64,000 nt of DNA from Montifringilla adamsi. Lineage: Eukaryota; Chordata; Aves; Passeriformes; Passeridae. The DNA lies in the NCBI GenBank assembly GCA_017590115.1, contig JAGGNK010006493.1:124001-188000 (forward strand). The letters are read 5' to 3'. Shown here piece after piece: positions 46,001 through 57,699 of the stretch. A model generated the notes under the pieces. That model searched no databases. It had not been told where the DNA came from and saw only the letters and a program-made list of their open reading frames with translations. The translations under genes and the position numbers were made by a program. Numbering within the stretch: the stretch's first letter is position 1; each line of letters opens with the position of its first letter.

Positions 46001-47450
46001 CAGTGGAAAGCTGGCATGGTGTGAGGCGATGTGGCTAGAAACATGTAAGCCCATGCCAGGAGAGCCCTGCAGAGCTGCTCTGTGATTTTGGGTTGCTCTG
46101 GTTTCTGGCTGTTTGGATTTTTAAGCCCTTTCAGCCTTTCCCCATTGCTTGTGTGTAGCAGCTAGGGTTTTATAGTGCTTTGCTGTGTTTGCATTGGCAG
46201 ATTTAATTCTGCTCTTCCTTGACTTTCTGTATGAAGTGAGATTTTGCTGTGATTGAAATTTTGCTGTTGGCAGTTATAAAGACATGATGGCGAGGCCACC
46301 TGGAGGAACATGGGAAAGCATGGAGAGTTGTACTGTGCGATCTGGGTCAGGTGTGATCAGCAAAACTGATTTTTATTGTGATGTCGTAAAATCAGATTTG
46401 TGTTTTATTGGTATTAGGGTTTTTGATTTGTGGCCTTGTAAAGAAATGTTGAACTCTTATTTGGCTGAGGAACACAGGTGGAAATAATGGGTTGGACTCT
46501 TTGCTCTCTGCTTCACAGGGAAATGGACCTTCCCTCAGATCCAGGAGGGGTTTCTCCACTCCTGGGCTGGCAGTGTGTGTTCTAGGGATTTTATATGTGT
46601 AAATGTAATGTATTAGTTCATCTTACTGCTCTGACAAGGTGCAAAAAACATGTTTACATTTTTTTTTTCTTTCTCTCAATTCAGATTGGGGGGGAAATTG
46701 CTGCAAGTGAGAGAGGAGTCAGAAAGGGACCTAGCCTAGGTTAATTCTCAAACCAGTTCTCCCGTGGTCCCACTTGGGTAGAAGATATCAGCCCTTTCTC
46801 TTGGGGCACTGGGACCTCAGTGGTGTCTCCTTTTCCATGACGTGGGGCTGGAGAGATGAGGGAGTTCCAGGGAGCAGGAGGCCGTGTGGGGGCTGGCTGG
46901 AGCAGCTGTGGTGCAGCCAAAGCCTGACAGATTTTTTTCCAGCCTTGTGCCCAGCTGGCTTTTAATTGCTCTCACAGTGTCTCCACCCTGGCTTTACTCT
47001 GTCCTTTTATATGGCCCACAACTTGCTTACCTCCTCCTTTTTGGCTTAACTTTCTAAACAAGCCCATTGGAAATGATAGGTAAATAAATGGTGGATGTTG
47101 AAGTGGATTGCCTTTAGCTGCTGTTCTTTGAAATCAAAGTGATTTTTGTGTTGGTGCAGGCTTCTTGGTATCCTCTGCAGAGAGGCTGAGGAGGTAGAAG
47201 GACTGGCTAGTGCGCCAAGGTGGAGCTCTCTATTAATTAACTACTGTTACAAAACTTTTTCTGTGTGTTCAGAGACAGTGCTTGGAGAATTTTTTGATGT
47301 GCAAAATTAAATTACATTGGTAATAGTCATTGGTGAACTGATGACTGTGGAAGTTGCTTTGTTTTGTGGCAAATATTGGACAGTGGGTATTGCACTTTGG
47401 TTGGAGCATTATGTTAATGTCACTGTAGTGAGCAGCTCTTACCTCTTTCT
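43021..47450. other. no gene recognised
   Basis: Unique AT-rich sequence. Open frames up to about 90 codons on both strands show no domains. I see no repeats beyond short homopolymers. Confidence 0.45.
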
Positions 47451-47645
47451 GAGGCTGGAAAAGACCTCCAAGATCATCAAGTCCAGCCTTTGACTGAATC
47501 CTATGATGGCCACTAAACCATGTCACCAAATGCCATGTTTGCTCATTTTTTGGAACACTTCCAGGGACAATGTCTCCACCACTGCTCTGGTTTGCCTGTT
47601 CTAATGTTTAGCCATTCTGATTCAATGAAAGAATTTTTCTAAATA
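47451..47645 (-). mobile_element. CR1-type LINE 3' end, antisense copy
   Basis: GAGGCTGGAAAAGACCTCCA, AGATCATCAAGTCCAGCC, CACTAAACCATGTCACCAAA, GGAACACTTCCAGGGACAAT, CTCCACCACTGCTCTGG and a closing AAAGAATTTTTCTAAATAT are the reverse complement of the CR1 3' region. It is the only clear minus-oriented copy here. Confidence 0.9.
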
Positions 47646-48299
47646 TGTAAAAAACACTACTAAGAATATCCTAAAAATGCTAATTAAATTTGTATAAAAT
47701 ATAATCAGTTTGATGAAATTGTATTGGCTGTTCTCACTGGGATTTTGATGCCAGGCTTCCACCTCCCATGAATTTATTTTGGTTGACTTTCCGTGGGGAC
47801 CCTGACAAGATGCAAGGAGGGGAAGGGTGGTGATGGTGTGAGTCAGGATCTCGTGGAGGAGCACTGTGGAGCAGTGTCCACCCTGCTTTTCTTGATGAAC
47901 TCTTCTCTGTTTCACAAGGGACAAGATCGCTGAGGTGATCTGTTTCATCCTATGTGCGAGGATTTTTTGTAAGAGAAACCTTGTCTTTTAATGATAAAGT
48001 GATGCTTCTTATCAAGCCTTCATGAAACTAGTCCTCCTTGCTACAGCCTCAGCTCTGCAACAGGTTCATCTTTGTCAATCAAGTTTTAATTGCAATTGAG
48101 CATTAATTCCCATCTGTGTAAATTCCAATATGTAAATAAACTTTCTTCAGCTCCTCATTGGAGGGATCTTACACCACACTTGTTTCAACCAGCATCCCCT
48201 CAGCATCTCAAGGAAGTTTCATGCTTTTCAACTATGTGAAATTTGGTGCAAATGAAAGGAAGTGCAGATAAATTATAATAGTAATAGTAAAACACATTT

Positions 48300-49430
48300 T
48301 CTTCTCCTGGATTACACTCCCACGCAGTCTGGCTTTAGAACATCTCCACCGAGTAGCAGCAATTGCCATCAGCGAAGCCGCCTCCCCTTCCCACATTTAT
48401 TTCCATGGTAACCCAGAGAAGGCATTCTGTAGCCTCAAAACTACTTTTGCTCTTTCATCATGCAAGCTGGCATTGTCAAGGGCTGAGTGTATTCCTACAG
48501 CCTTTGAATGAATATTAAAAAAAGAAAAAGCCTGAATTTGGCTGGGCAATTTTTATTTGGGAGGCCCTGCAGCAGGAAGGAGCCGGCAACCTTCAAGTGG
48601 CCTAGTGTCTGTACATTGCTTAGTAAGGAAAAAACAGTCTTGCTTCATTAATTGATTAGCAGAGAGGGTGGGGGTCATCAAAATGGTCTGTCTGTGAAGC
48701 AAATGCGGTGATTTCCTGAATGCTGGGAGGTGGTGGGCAAGGGCAGATGGCTGGCCAGGCTGGGCTGCCGAGCTGCTGGTAAGTGTGCATGCTGTGATCT
48801 GTTCAAACAGCGCTTTCTCGTGGAATCCGTGATGCTTTTTCAGGTAGCATGTAGAAAATGGTGTCTTACTAGATGCCTGCTCCTCAGCTGTGTTATGCGT
48901 TAGCCTTTTCCTGGTGTAAAAGTGGGGGGGTTTGGCAGTGTTGGGCAATGCTTGCTGAGTGTGAGCAATTTAGTGCCAGTAGTAAAACATTTGCTCTTTC
49001 TGTGCCGCTCCATAATGAGCTGTATTGATTTTATGCTTTTTAAAATCCATATTTATGCAGTATTTGCATGTAAACGTTGAGAGGATTTTGCTTTTTGAGC
49101 CAGCTAAGGCTGTTTGATTGCTCTGTATGATAACAGCAGCATGTGGAATGCATAGTACTTGGTAAAAGAAAACCAATTGCTTGCAAGCAGTGTCTGCAAA
49201 TGGGGGATGAACGAAATGATATTGTAAGTAATAATTGTTTTAATAATCTGAAAGCAGAAACCTGTCTGGTCCAAGTGTGTTCAGAGTCTTGTATGATAAA
49301 GGGATTGGATGGATTATTAATTTGAATTTTCCGCTGATGTCTGTTTCCATGTTGTCTGAGTATCCAATTCACAGTGCAAGAAAAGTATTGGTTAAAATTT
49401 TTCAGGGCTGCTGCCTGATCAAAGTATTTG
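48300..49430. promoter_or_regulatory. candidate enhancer-like non-coding block
   Basis: Non-repetitive sequence with motif words typical of conserved developmental elements. These are an RFX X-box half (TTCCATGGTAAC, 48411-48422), an octamer ATTTGCAT (49062-49069) overlapping a forkhead TGTAAAC (49069-49075), homeodomain TAATAATTG near 49228, and a TCF/LEF-like GATCAAAG (49417-49424). Open frames here on both strands show no domains. Motif words of this kind also occur by chance, so this is a suggestion only. Conservation cannot be judged from one sequence. Confidence 0.25.
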
Positions 49431-52400
49431 GTTGCCATTTGGTTGGCTTGGGACAAGCTAGCAGGGTTGTTTTTTTTTTTTTTCCCTTTCTTACATTATT
49501 TGTTGGGGAGGGGTGAAAATATACCTCTTTTCTAAATGAGTCTGAAGTACATAAATGACTTGGAAGTCACCATGACAACATGAGGACCTGGATCAGACTT
49601 CTCTCCGTGCTTTTGCTGTTTTGGTTTTTTTAAATATTTGTTATTTGGGCATTCCCTAAGGTGTTTGAGGGAGTATCTCACAGCTCCTGTTGCTACAGGA
49701 CTTTTAATGATATCCAGCTCTTAAATTCTGTATGCAGGGCTTTTTTGGATTAAGCTCAGCTTGATGTATTCAGTTTGCTGTACAATTAAGGTAGGACCTA
49801 AACAAGAACATGAGCACCTTCAGCAGGAGTTAAGGGTCTGCTTTTACTGCAATTTTGGTGTTGAAGATCTGAAAACTTCTGCTGTGCTCTTCCATGGTCC
49901 TGAAGATTCCTGTGTGCTTGTAGTGTTCCCATGTAGGACCCAGAGCCTGGAGATTCCTAAAACTTATGTGCAAGCTAAGGTATAAGAGAATCTTTGTTCA
50001 GGAGTGCCTGAATTAGGGGCAAGCTCGGGGACAGCAAGAAAAAAGACTGATCACGGTCAAGAAACAAACAGTTCTTCTACCCTTCTTTGCTAAGGAGTGC
50101 TGAGTGTACCTCTCAGGGAGGAAGAGGGTTTTGCAAGATGTGTTGCTGGCTGTTCCTCTGCACTTGGAGGGATGTAGTGAAGTTATGCTGCTGAGGGGAG
50201 TAAGGTTTGTGTTCAGTTCCTTTCTTCATCACCACTTACAGATTTTGGAGTGGTGAACACAGGCTGTGAGAAGTTGGAGCATTCGGAGCTCTCCCGAAGC
50301 CCTGGCGCTGTTCAGGAGGGCATTAAAGACTCCCCATGTCAGAGAGGGCGCGCAGGGAAGGCAGTAGTTGCAGCACAGTAAGAGGCTCTGATGGGGAGTT
50401 GTGGAGTTCGATTTCTGGTCTCCACTGCCACAGCTGTAGGCACGTGTGTGGAATTAGATGTGCCTATTTTGTGGTTAATATTTTGGGGTGATCCAGCTTA
50501 GGAATCTTCTAGAAAAGTATTTACTTTGGGGAGGAGACATCTTACCTGTAGATCTCTCCCTGGTGCTGTCTTCTGCTCCCACCTGGCAGGGTTACTAGGG
50601 TTGGAGAGGTGTTTGTTTCATACTTGTAGCAGCAACCTATGTAATTGATAGTGAATTTGGTGGAATAATGTACTAGATATTCTGTGGAGGTGACATTTCA
50701 GTGGCAGCAGAGGAGGGCAATTACATGCTTCTCAGTTACCATCACACTTCTTGATGGAAAAAACCCCACTGTAATTTGAGTAAATGAAGGTAAAAATCAT
50801 TGCAGTTGTCATTTGTGCCTATCTAAACTTGGAGAGAAAGTAGGTCTGTGCATTTTCTGAGAATGTATGGATTTACTTGCCTTTGTGGTAGAGCTGTATC
50901 TTTCAGTATTGAGACAATTGAAAAGTAAGTGCAACATGACAGTGACTTTTACCTTGTATTATTACACTACATCTCAGCATGAGAATGTGAAGAACCATGC
51001 ATTTTCCTCTTGACACCCATTAATCTAATGTTTTATTTGATGCCAAATGACTTACATAAAATGACTTAATTTGGAAAAATGTTGAGTTCTGTTTATGCTG
51101 GAGCAAAATTTTCAAGTAGTGCTTAAAAGAAATTTTCTATATCTGGGTAGGATTATATCCTTTGAAGAGCCGTATGTGTGTGTGATAAAGCCTATTTTCC
51201 CTTTTTCTTGAAGTTACCTGATGTTATAATTTTGAATATAGAGAATGTGAGGAAAATTTAGTCCTTCAGAAATTCATCTCAAGTATCTGAGAAAAGATTT
51301 CTTTTGATCTAGAGACTCAAATAATGAGATAAATCTGTTATGAGAAAAAACAAGTAAGAGCAAGAGACTGGTGGAGTTAATTATACAGACTTCTGTGGTT
51401 ACATACCTTGCTTTCAAGATTCTTACAGTTAGGATACATATCATAATATTAGAGGCAAAAACTTGAAAGTCCTGAATTTAGGAGTAGCTAATAAACAAAA
51501 CAAACATAAACACACCCTTCCTTTCCCTGCCAAAAAGCCCCAACAGCAAACAACAAACAAAACCTCTTCTTACTTCTAGGATTAGAGTCAAGCTTGATGC
51601 TCTAAGGAAATTAACACCAAAAGAAATCCCTCTAACATATGAAAATCAAGTGGGGATAGGGCAGAGTGACACTGGTGATGCCATTACAGCATTCTTGGTA
51701 CTTTAGGATTCTGGTAATGAAAATGATGTTTTTTACTCCACCTGCTCTCAGCGGTAGTTCTCTAAGAGCTCAATGACTGTCACCTGAAATCAAGCCATCT
51801 GTATTTTTTTCCCTTATTAATTTTGTTCATTTCTAAGTGGGGAAAGAAAAGTCTTAGTTTCAGTCCTACAAAATAGGATTAAAGTAATTTGCAATATTTT
51901 ATTAGGAACAACCTTGTTTTGCTATGTGTTAGAGACTGGCACTAGCTTGCACTGTAATCCTGCTTCTTGTCCCTTCCCAGTACATGGAGATTGTGGATGT
52001 ATGGACCACCAAATACATCTAAAGTTTAAAAATTCTTTCCCACTTAGTGGGTACCATTTACCACGCCTTCAAAAAAGGGAAGACTTCATCATAGTGGATA
52101 AAGTCATTATTCAATGTTAAAACTGAATCTTGTTTTTTATGGAGCTATTGTTCTTTGTCTTGCTTCCCCACTCCCCGCCCCCCACCAAAAAAAGAAGTTT
52201 CTGCATATGCAAGTTCCAACAGGAAACCAAAACTGAGCCTTTTCACTTAAGCATGGGATCAGTTGAAGTTTAATTTCCCCTGTAAATGTGATACGGCAAT
52301 GAAAAACCCTTGCCGCAAAAATTGTAGATGTCTGGAAAACACACTTCACTGAAATAGCTCAAGGTCTTGACCTCTTTGGTTACAAAAGGCAAACTGCTTT

Positions 52401-53662
52401 AACTTGTGTTATATATAGCGAATGAGTGGTAAAATTGCCATTGTATGAGAAGGTGGAAAGATCAAACTGGAGTTATTTTCCTTGTGAAGGTGACTTTGCT
52501 TTTAACAGGAATAAATGGTATCAGTTTTCAAATGCTTCTTTCAATACATCTGATTCCCAGTGAAAAAGTGTTTTGTTGCAGAACAAGAGGTTTTGATATA
52601 TTTTTTTCCATGCCATTAGTGATAACAACTGAGATGGAGTGTTTCTGTTTGCTGACCAATTGAGTTGCAGTAAACCATGTAATTCCCAGGGTTCTGCAGA
52701 GTATGGGACCTGTTACAACAGCAGCCCTGCAGTACCACTGTAGAAGATGCCTCCAAGCCAATTCCTGTTCTGCTGCCTGTGGTCTTACTGGCTTCCACCC
52801 TGAGCACAGCTTTCAACACCACTGCCCTATGCATGGGATCAGCTCAATCAATTCTGAGTTGGGTCAGAACCTTCCAAGTAAGAATGATGTAATGCCTGTG
52901 GTTGAGGGAGCAGGGCAGGAAGGCTCTTTCAGTAGGAGGATGTTAAGGGTAGTATTAAACCACACCATTAGTCTCACCACCTGTATCTTGCACCTGTGTA
53001 AAATTCTGTCCTTTAGCCCAGGATTTAGCATTTTTTTTCTGCAACTAGGTGTTTGGTCTGGTTTGTTAAAATGGGAAATACTGCTATGAGAAGCAGAATG
53101 GCAATAGATACAAATCATGGAACACTGGTGGTGCTCGTGTGCTGGTCTTACCTGGTGTTGAGTTTCCCTTCCAAAGGAGCTGCCCAGTGCTTGTGTTTCT
53201 TCTGACCAGCCTGGATTGAAAAAATATGAAGGGCTTCAGGACTGGGCCCTCAAAGAGTTAAATACACAGAAGTATTAATCAGTGAATATTTAGGTCATGG
53301 AGGACTGAGACTGGAGAAAGACAGAACATTACTGACAGCTGGGGGTTTATGTTGGCAATGGACTGGGGAATATCTTCTGTTAGTAGTAGCAACAAACTTT
53401 GACTTTGTTAATTGTAGTTTCTGTTGTGTTCATATTCTTAGTTGCATGGCTGTTGCTTTGCGAGAGGTGAGATGTTGAATAAATCTTCAAATGGGCTTTC
53501 TAGAACCATTACTTGTGTCTTTCGTCATGTCCTGCAGTACTAGTTGGAGCTAACTTCCTAATAATCACAGACATTTTGAAGATTATCTTTAATCTTAAGG
53601 TAATTTGTAGTATTTTCTGAGAAAATGGTTACAAAATTAAATGTCTTACTAACTTTTTACAG
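49431..53662. other. no gene recognised
   Basis: Unique sequence. Frames up to 128 codons (52703-53089 plus) lack domains and splice context. No repeat family recognised. Confidence 0.45.
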
Positions 53663-53668
53663 GGCTCT

Positions 53669-53936
53669 TGCTCTCATTTTATTGCAAAAGCTCCATACCT
53701 TCTAGGTGATTTCTCATGGGCAGCTCCTAGCAGTACTGACTCCTTCACAGCACAGCCAAACTAACTTCTCAACCAGCCAACCTACTCTTTTACAATACCC
53801 ATCCTAATTGGTGTGCATATATATATATTAGCTATGGCCTATTAAGGGCAGGCCTGTTCCTAATTCAGCTGTAACTCCTTAGGGATGAGATTACCTCCAT
53901 CACTATATCTATTCTCCTGCATTCCATCCATCCACA
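53669..53936 (-). repeat. 3' LTR of the minus-strand retrovirus
   Basis: 268 bp, plus-strand ends TGCTCTC...CATCCACA, so TG...CA on either strand. It aligns with the right LTR through most of its length. By eye there are roughly a dozen substitutions and several indels, including an extra AT run near 53817-53828 here. On the sense strand AATAAA occurs about ten bases before the LTR end, so U5 would be very short. Confidence 0.88.
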
Positions 53937-53956
53937 ATTCCCCCTTTTCTTTTAAT
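53937..53956 (-). other. polypurine tract
   Basis: On the minus strand the bases next to the 3' LTR read AAAAGAAAAGGGGG, then AAT, then the LTR start TGTGG. Position and composition are those of a retroviral plus-strand primer. Confidence 0.8.
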
Positions 53957-55916
53957 TACAAAGTTGCAGTATCTCTTGAAAGATATGTTCAAATAAATTG
54001 GCATTATAACACATTCACATATCTCACTTAGGACTAACAGTTATATGAATGCTCAGGCAATATATCACAGTAAGAACATAAGTTTCAAAGTTCTGATTTG
54101 GTTTTGCTTTTCACAGTCTAGTATATCAACTTAAGGCTTTTTATAAACTAATGTTGTGTTTACCATCTTTTGCAAGGCCCTTGGAAAAGATAGTAAACCC
54201 AGTACAATCATCTTGTGTAATTTCCATTTAACTTTAGAATGTGTCCGTGCACTGACCTTAATTCATTACCCAAACTTACATTACTTATCATCAGAAACCC
54301 TTATACTTCTGGAATATTTACAATATCAATAGCTGTACAACTTTATAAGGCAACTCACAAGAATAAGGTAAAGGCTATATATTAGGATAGCAACAAATCA
54401 ACAATTACATAATTTTATCAATAGCTATAGTACTTTGAGCAACATTGATACAGTATTAGTCGAGTGTACTTATTCTTATGGAATATAAACTTTTACACTT
54501 GTGTCTAATCAAAGATTAATAGTTGCAATTCACAAACAAAATGCACACGTTTTATCCACCAACAAATACACCGTACTAAATAATAGAGCTACTCTTTCCC
54601 CAGCTCCCACTGCTGCTTGGATAATTCTCTTCTTCCTTTTTGTTGTATTAGTTGACCGCTGCAAGCCTCTCTTGTCCTGCTGTTTTCCATTCTTTTAAAG
54701 TCTTATAAAGTGATTTCCAAGTGGCAGCCAAATCTGCAGCTGCCTTGCCCCCTTTTTGATACCATATCTCACAGTCTTTCCTCAACTTCTTTCCATGTAT
54801 ATAAAACAATCTGTTCTTCACTTGATATATTATTTCCCATTGTGTCCCCAGCGGCTCATCTGTATCTCAGGTGTCAAAATCAGTCAGGTCCAGACCAGGC
54901 AGTTTCCCCGTGCTGCTCTCAGTGCTACTCTGGGCTCCATCTCCAGCTGCACCTCGTCCTACAGCCCAATTCCGAATCACACCAGGTTACAGTGCAGATG
55001 GCCACTATACCATTGTAGAGGGTTTCTCTTACATGTTGTCTGTGCAGCTCTGACTCTGCCTCTCAGAGTTCCACATTGTTTTTTATCCCAGAGCTAGGCC
55101 TCTCTTACGTGTTGTCTGCTCGTGCAGCAGTGACTTAGCAAACTTCTCAGAAGGCTTCTCTTCATGCATTCTTTTCTCTCCACAACGCTGTTCAATTGCT
55201 TAATGCTGTCTCCATGCTACTTCTCCAAGTCTTCCTTGCCATCAAGCTTCAGCTACTCTTCTTAAGCACCTGTTTTAAATGCTGCAACTTCTCTTCTAAT
55301 TCCTTAATATTTTTGTTCTGTTCAGTGTTAATATAGTCCCTCTCCTTCTATTTGGGTCTTAAATTCTTAATAATGGCAGAATTCTGCAGCTACTCTTTGG
55401 AAAGCTTTTTCCCTGCCTCCATTAATCCTTTGATTTGCTCTTCCCTTTCTTTTAAAAATTCAGCAGTTTCATTGGTATTAAGCCTAGTAGCCAATTTCTC
55501 TTTAACAGTCTTTACTTCCTTTTTAGCTGCATCTCTTTTTTGCAGACTAGTTGGAGATTCTTCTCAGCATCTGTAATTCTAAACATTTCATCTTTGATGT
55601 TATCATAAGCTTCTCCCAAGCAAGTCCTTTTTCCTTAGGGGTGGTGTTTCACACATTGTCCAGATTTCTAGGCTCTCAGGTCTGCTTATATTTCTTTCAA
55701 ACTCTCAGGTCTGCCTGGCTATAACTCATCCAGCTCTTGGTCCTCCTGACTCAGGCCCAGGCTCCTAATCTGCCTGGCTCCACTGACTCACTGCCCTTAA
55801 GTCTGCGGTCATCTTCCTGAGTCACCTCAGGATCACATTGCTTAATATTTAAGTCTTTTTTTCCCAAACCACCACAGGATCATGTTTTTACTGTTCTCTC
55901 TGCAGTTCTCTACCAA
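53957..55916 (-). other. retroviral internal region, decayed
   Basis: About 2.0 kb without an intact reading frame. On the minus strand, around 55.3-55.6 kb, short frames are Lys/Glu-rich and helix-like between stops, which could be a gag-like or captured coiled-coil remnant. At 55.67-55.93 kb there are short direct repeats (CTCTCAGGTCTGC twice, CCACCACAG.ATCA twice). The plus-strand frames 54501-55097 lie antisense to the element and are regarded as chance. Confidence 0.55.
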
Positions 55917-55934
55917 ACCACCACAGAATCACCA
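55917..55934 (-). other. primer-binding-site-like sequence
   Basis: The minus strand reads TGGTGATTCTGTGGTGGT, two bases after the 5' LTR ends in CA. The first six bases equal the tRNA-Trp-type binding site of avian retroviruses. The rest matches only in part, with several differences that are C-to-T transitions. The identity of the primer tRNA is uncertain. Confidence 0.5.
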
Positions 55935-55936
55935 AT

Positions 55937-56213
55937 TGTTGTCATTTTATTGCAAAAGCTCCATACCTTCTAGGTGATTTCTCACGGGTAGCTCCTCACA
56001 ATACTGACTCCTTCTGCACAGCATAGCCAACAAACTCTTATCTAACTTCTCAACCAGCCCACCTACTCTTTTACAATACCCATCCTAACTGGACCTAGCT
56101 GTGGCCTATTAAGGGCAGGCCTGTTCCTAATTCAGCTGTAACTCCTTAGGGGTGAGATTACCTCCCCCCTAAGATATCACTATATCTATTCTCCTGCATT
56201 CCATCCATCCACA
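55937..56213 (-). repeat. 5' LTR of the minus-strand retrovirus
   Basis: 277 bp, plus-strand ends TGTTGTC...CATCCACA. Shared blocks with the left LTR include TTTTATTGCAAAAGCTCC, CATACCTTCTAGGTGATTTC, ACTCTTTTACAATACCCATC, TATTAAGGGCAGGCCTGTTC and CATTCCATCCATCCACA. Confidence 0.88.
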
Positions 56214-56220
56214 GGTTCTG

Positions 56221-56257
56221 ACCCATAAATCGCTTCTCAGTGAAGTGATTTATGGGT
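56221..56257. repeat. hairpin beside the retroviral insertion, 16-bp stem
   Basis: ACCCATAAATCGCTTC (56221-56236), TCAGT, then GAAGTGATTTATGGGT (56242-56257). The arms pair at 15 of 16 positions, and the exception can be a G-U wobble in RNA. It starts one base after the right target-duplication hexamer. Confidence 0.88.
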
Positions 56258-57570
56258 TAGAGTGATTGCATAGTTCCAATTTTAAAAGTGTGGTACACAG
56301 GCTTTGCCCTGTCCTGGAAGGCTTTGGCTCCTAAGGGCAGGGCTTTTTAGTCTTATCTGACTGTAAAATGTCATTGAACATCCACAGTGTGATCTACATA
56401 AGAATGGTAATAATGAGCTTACACTGTGTGTATGTCCCTGGGGAGAGAGGCAACTCCTGCCTGCTGTCCCTGATGCCCAGATGGTGGTGACTCTTAAAAG
56501 GCTTGTTTGCATCCTCTTTGAACACCAAAACTGCTTGAAGCCTTTGCCACTTTCAGATTTAAAAATAAATCAAATTTAACAATTAGTTTGTTTAATTTTT
56601 TTTTCAAATGTCAAAATCCAGTAGTTTTAATTTAACACTATCGTGTGTATTTCCCATAGATTGCTGAGTGGATTGGAATTTTATGCTGTTAAATGTCATT
56701 ACAGTTTAGCTTCTTTAGTCAAAGAAGCCAATATATTGTTATGGCTTTTATATGGCTTTTATTTTTATTTATAATTCTGAAAATTATTTTATTTTTAATT
56801 CTGAAAATGTTTTGAAATAAAGCTTATCTTACTGTACAGAAGAAGGAGGAACCCTAGTGTATAATATAGTTTAGAATGTGTGATAAATTGAATTTTACTT
56901 GATATGAAGAAATTTGTATATAGAATGAATTCCTTCATGGAACTGTAATCTAGCTGTTGTAATTCCATCATCAAATGAGGTCACTAAGCTGAAGTATTTG
57001 GAGAACATCCCTGGTTGGGTCACTTACTCTGAAAACTGCCTGTTCTTTGGGTATGCTATACACATTGGCATTCAGATGTTATTTAATGTTTTTAAATGAC
57101 AGGTACAGACTTGCTACAACATGTATTGGGCAGCTGCTTGTATTAAATGCAAAAAGAACTGGAGATTGATGTACTTAATGTTTGTTACACTAAGCCAGTC
57201 ACACCCTGTTATCAAATGTATCTCCTTGCAGATTAGTAGAAGATGAATGTAGTAGTCCTCAGTAGAGTGGATCTTGTGCACTATGCCTTTCTGAACATAT
57301 ATCTGTGGCAGGGGATGTTGCCTTTTTGTGCATCTGAGAATTTCAAACTGGCTGCTCTGAGGAGAGGAAGAGGGATCTGTTCAGCCCAAGAATGTTTTTT
57401 GTAGATATTGGGTTGGGAATGCTGTAGGAGCTGCATTCAAGTATCTGGGTAGGAAGAGAAGGTGCACCATGGTGAGAAAGAAGAAACACTCTTGGATCTG
57501 TGACCAGAAAATTTGAGAGATTACCTTGGATTTTCAACTTGTTTCTAGTTTTATTTTGTTTGTTTTTTCA
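56258..57570. other. no gene recognised
   Basis: AT-rich unique sequence between the retroviral element and a CR1 copy. Nothing recognised. Confidence 0.5.
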
Positions 57571-57699
57571 CAAGGCCAGATTGGATGGGGCTCTGACCAA
57601 CGTAGTCTAGTGGAAGATGTCCTTGCCCATGGCAGATGTTGGAACAAGATAATCTTCAAGGTCCCCTCCAGCCTAAACCATGTGATTATGTAACTCTGC
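57571..57699 (+). mobile_element. CR1-type LINE 3' end
   Basis: CAAGGCCAGATTGGATGGGG, GTAGTCTAGTGGAAGATGTC, CTTGCCCATGGCAGATG, AATCTTCAAGGTCCCCTCCA and GATTATGTAACTCTG. Plus direction, 5'-truncated. Confidence 0.9.

Larger units (their letters stand above)
53669..56213 (-). mobile_element. short endogenous retrovirus with two LTRs (minus strand)
   Basis: Two related LTRs in the same orientation (53669-53936 and 55937-56213) flank about 2.0 kb of internal sequence. The minus strand is the sense strand: a polypurine tract (complement of 53940-53953) abuts the left LTR, and a primer-binding-site-like TGGTGATTCTGTGG lies two bases inside the right LTR. Flanking hexamers GGCTCT (53663-53668) and GGTTCT (56214-56219) look like a 6-bp target duplication with one transition. 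Six bases fit class II (ERVK-like) integration. The internal part is far too short for gag-pol-env. I recognised no protease, reverse transcriptase, integrase or envelope motif, and all frames are broken by stops. It is probably a non-autonomous or deleted element. Confidence 0.85.

Noticed and set aside
54501..55097. Overlapping plus-strand frames inside the retroviral element
   Set aside because: They are antisense to the element, as fixed by the polypurine tract and primer site, and show no domain.
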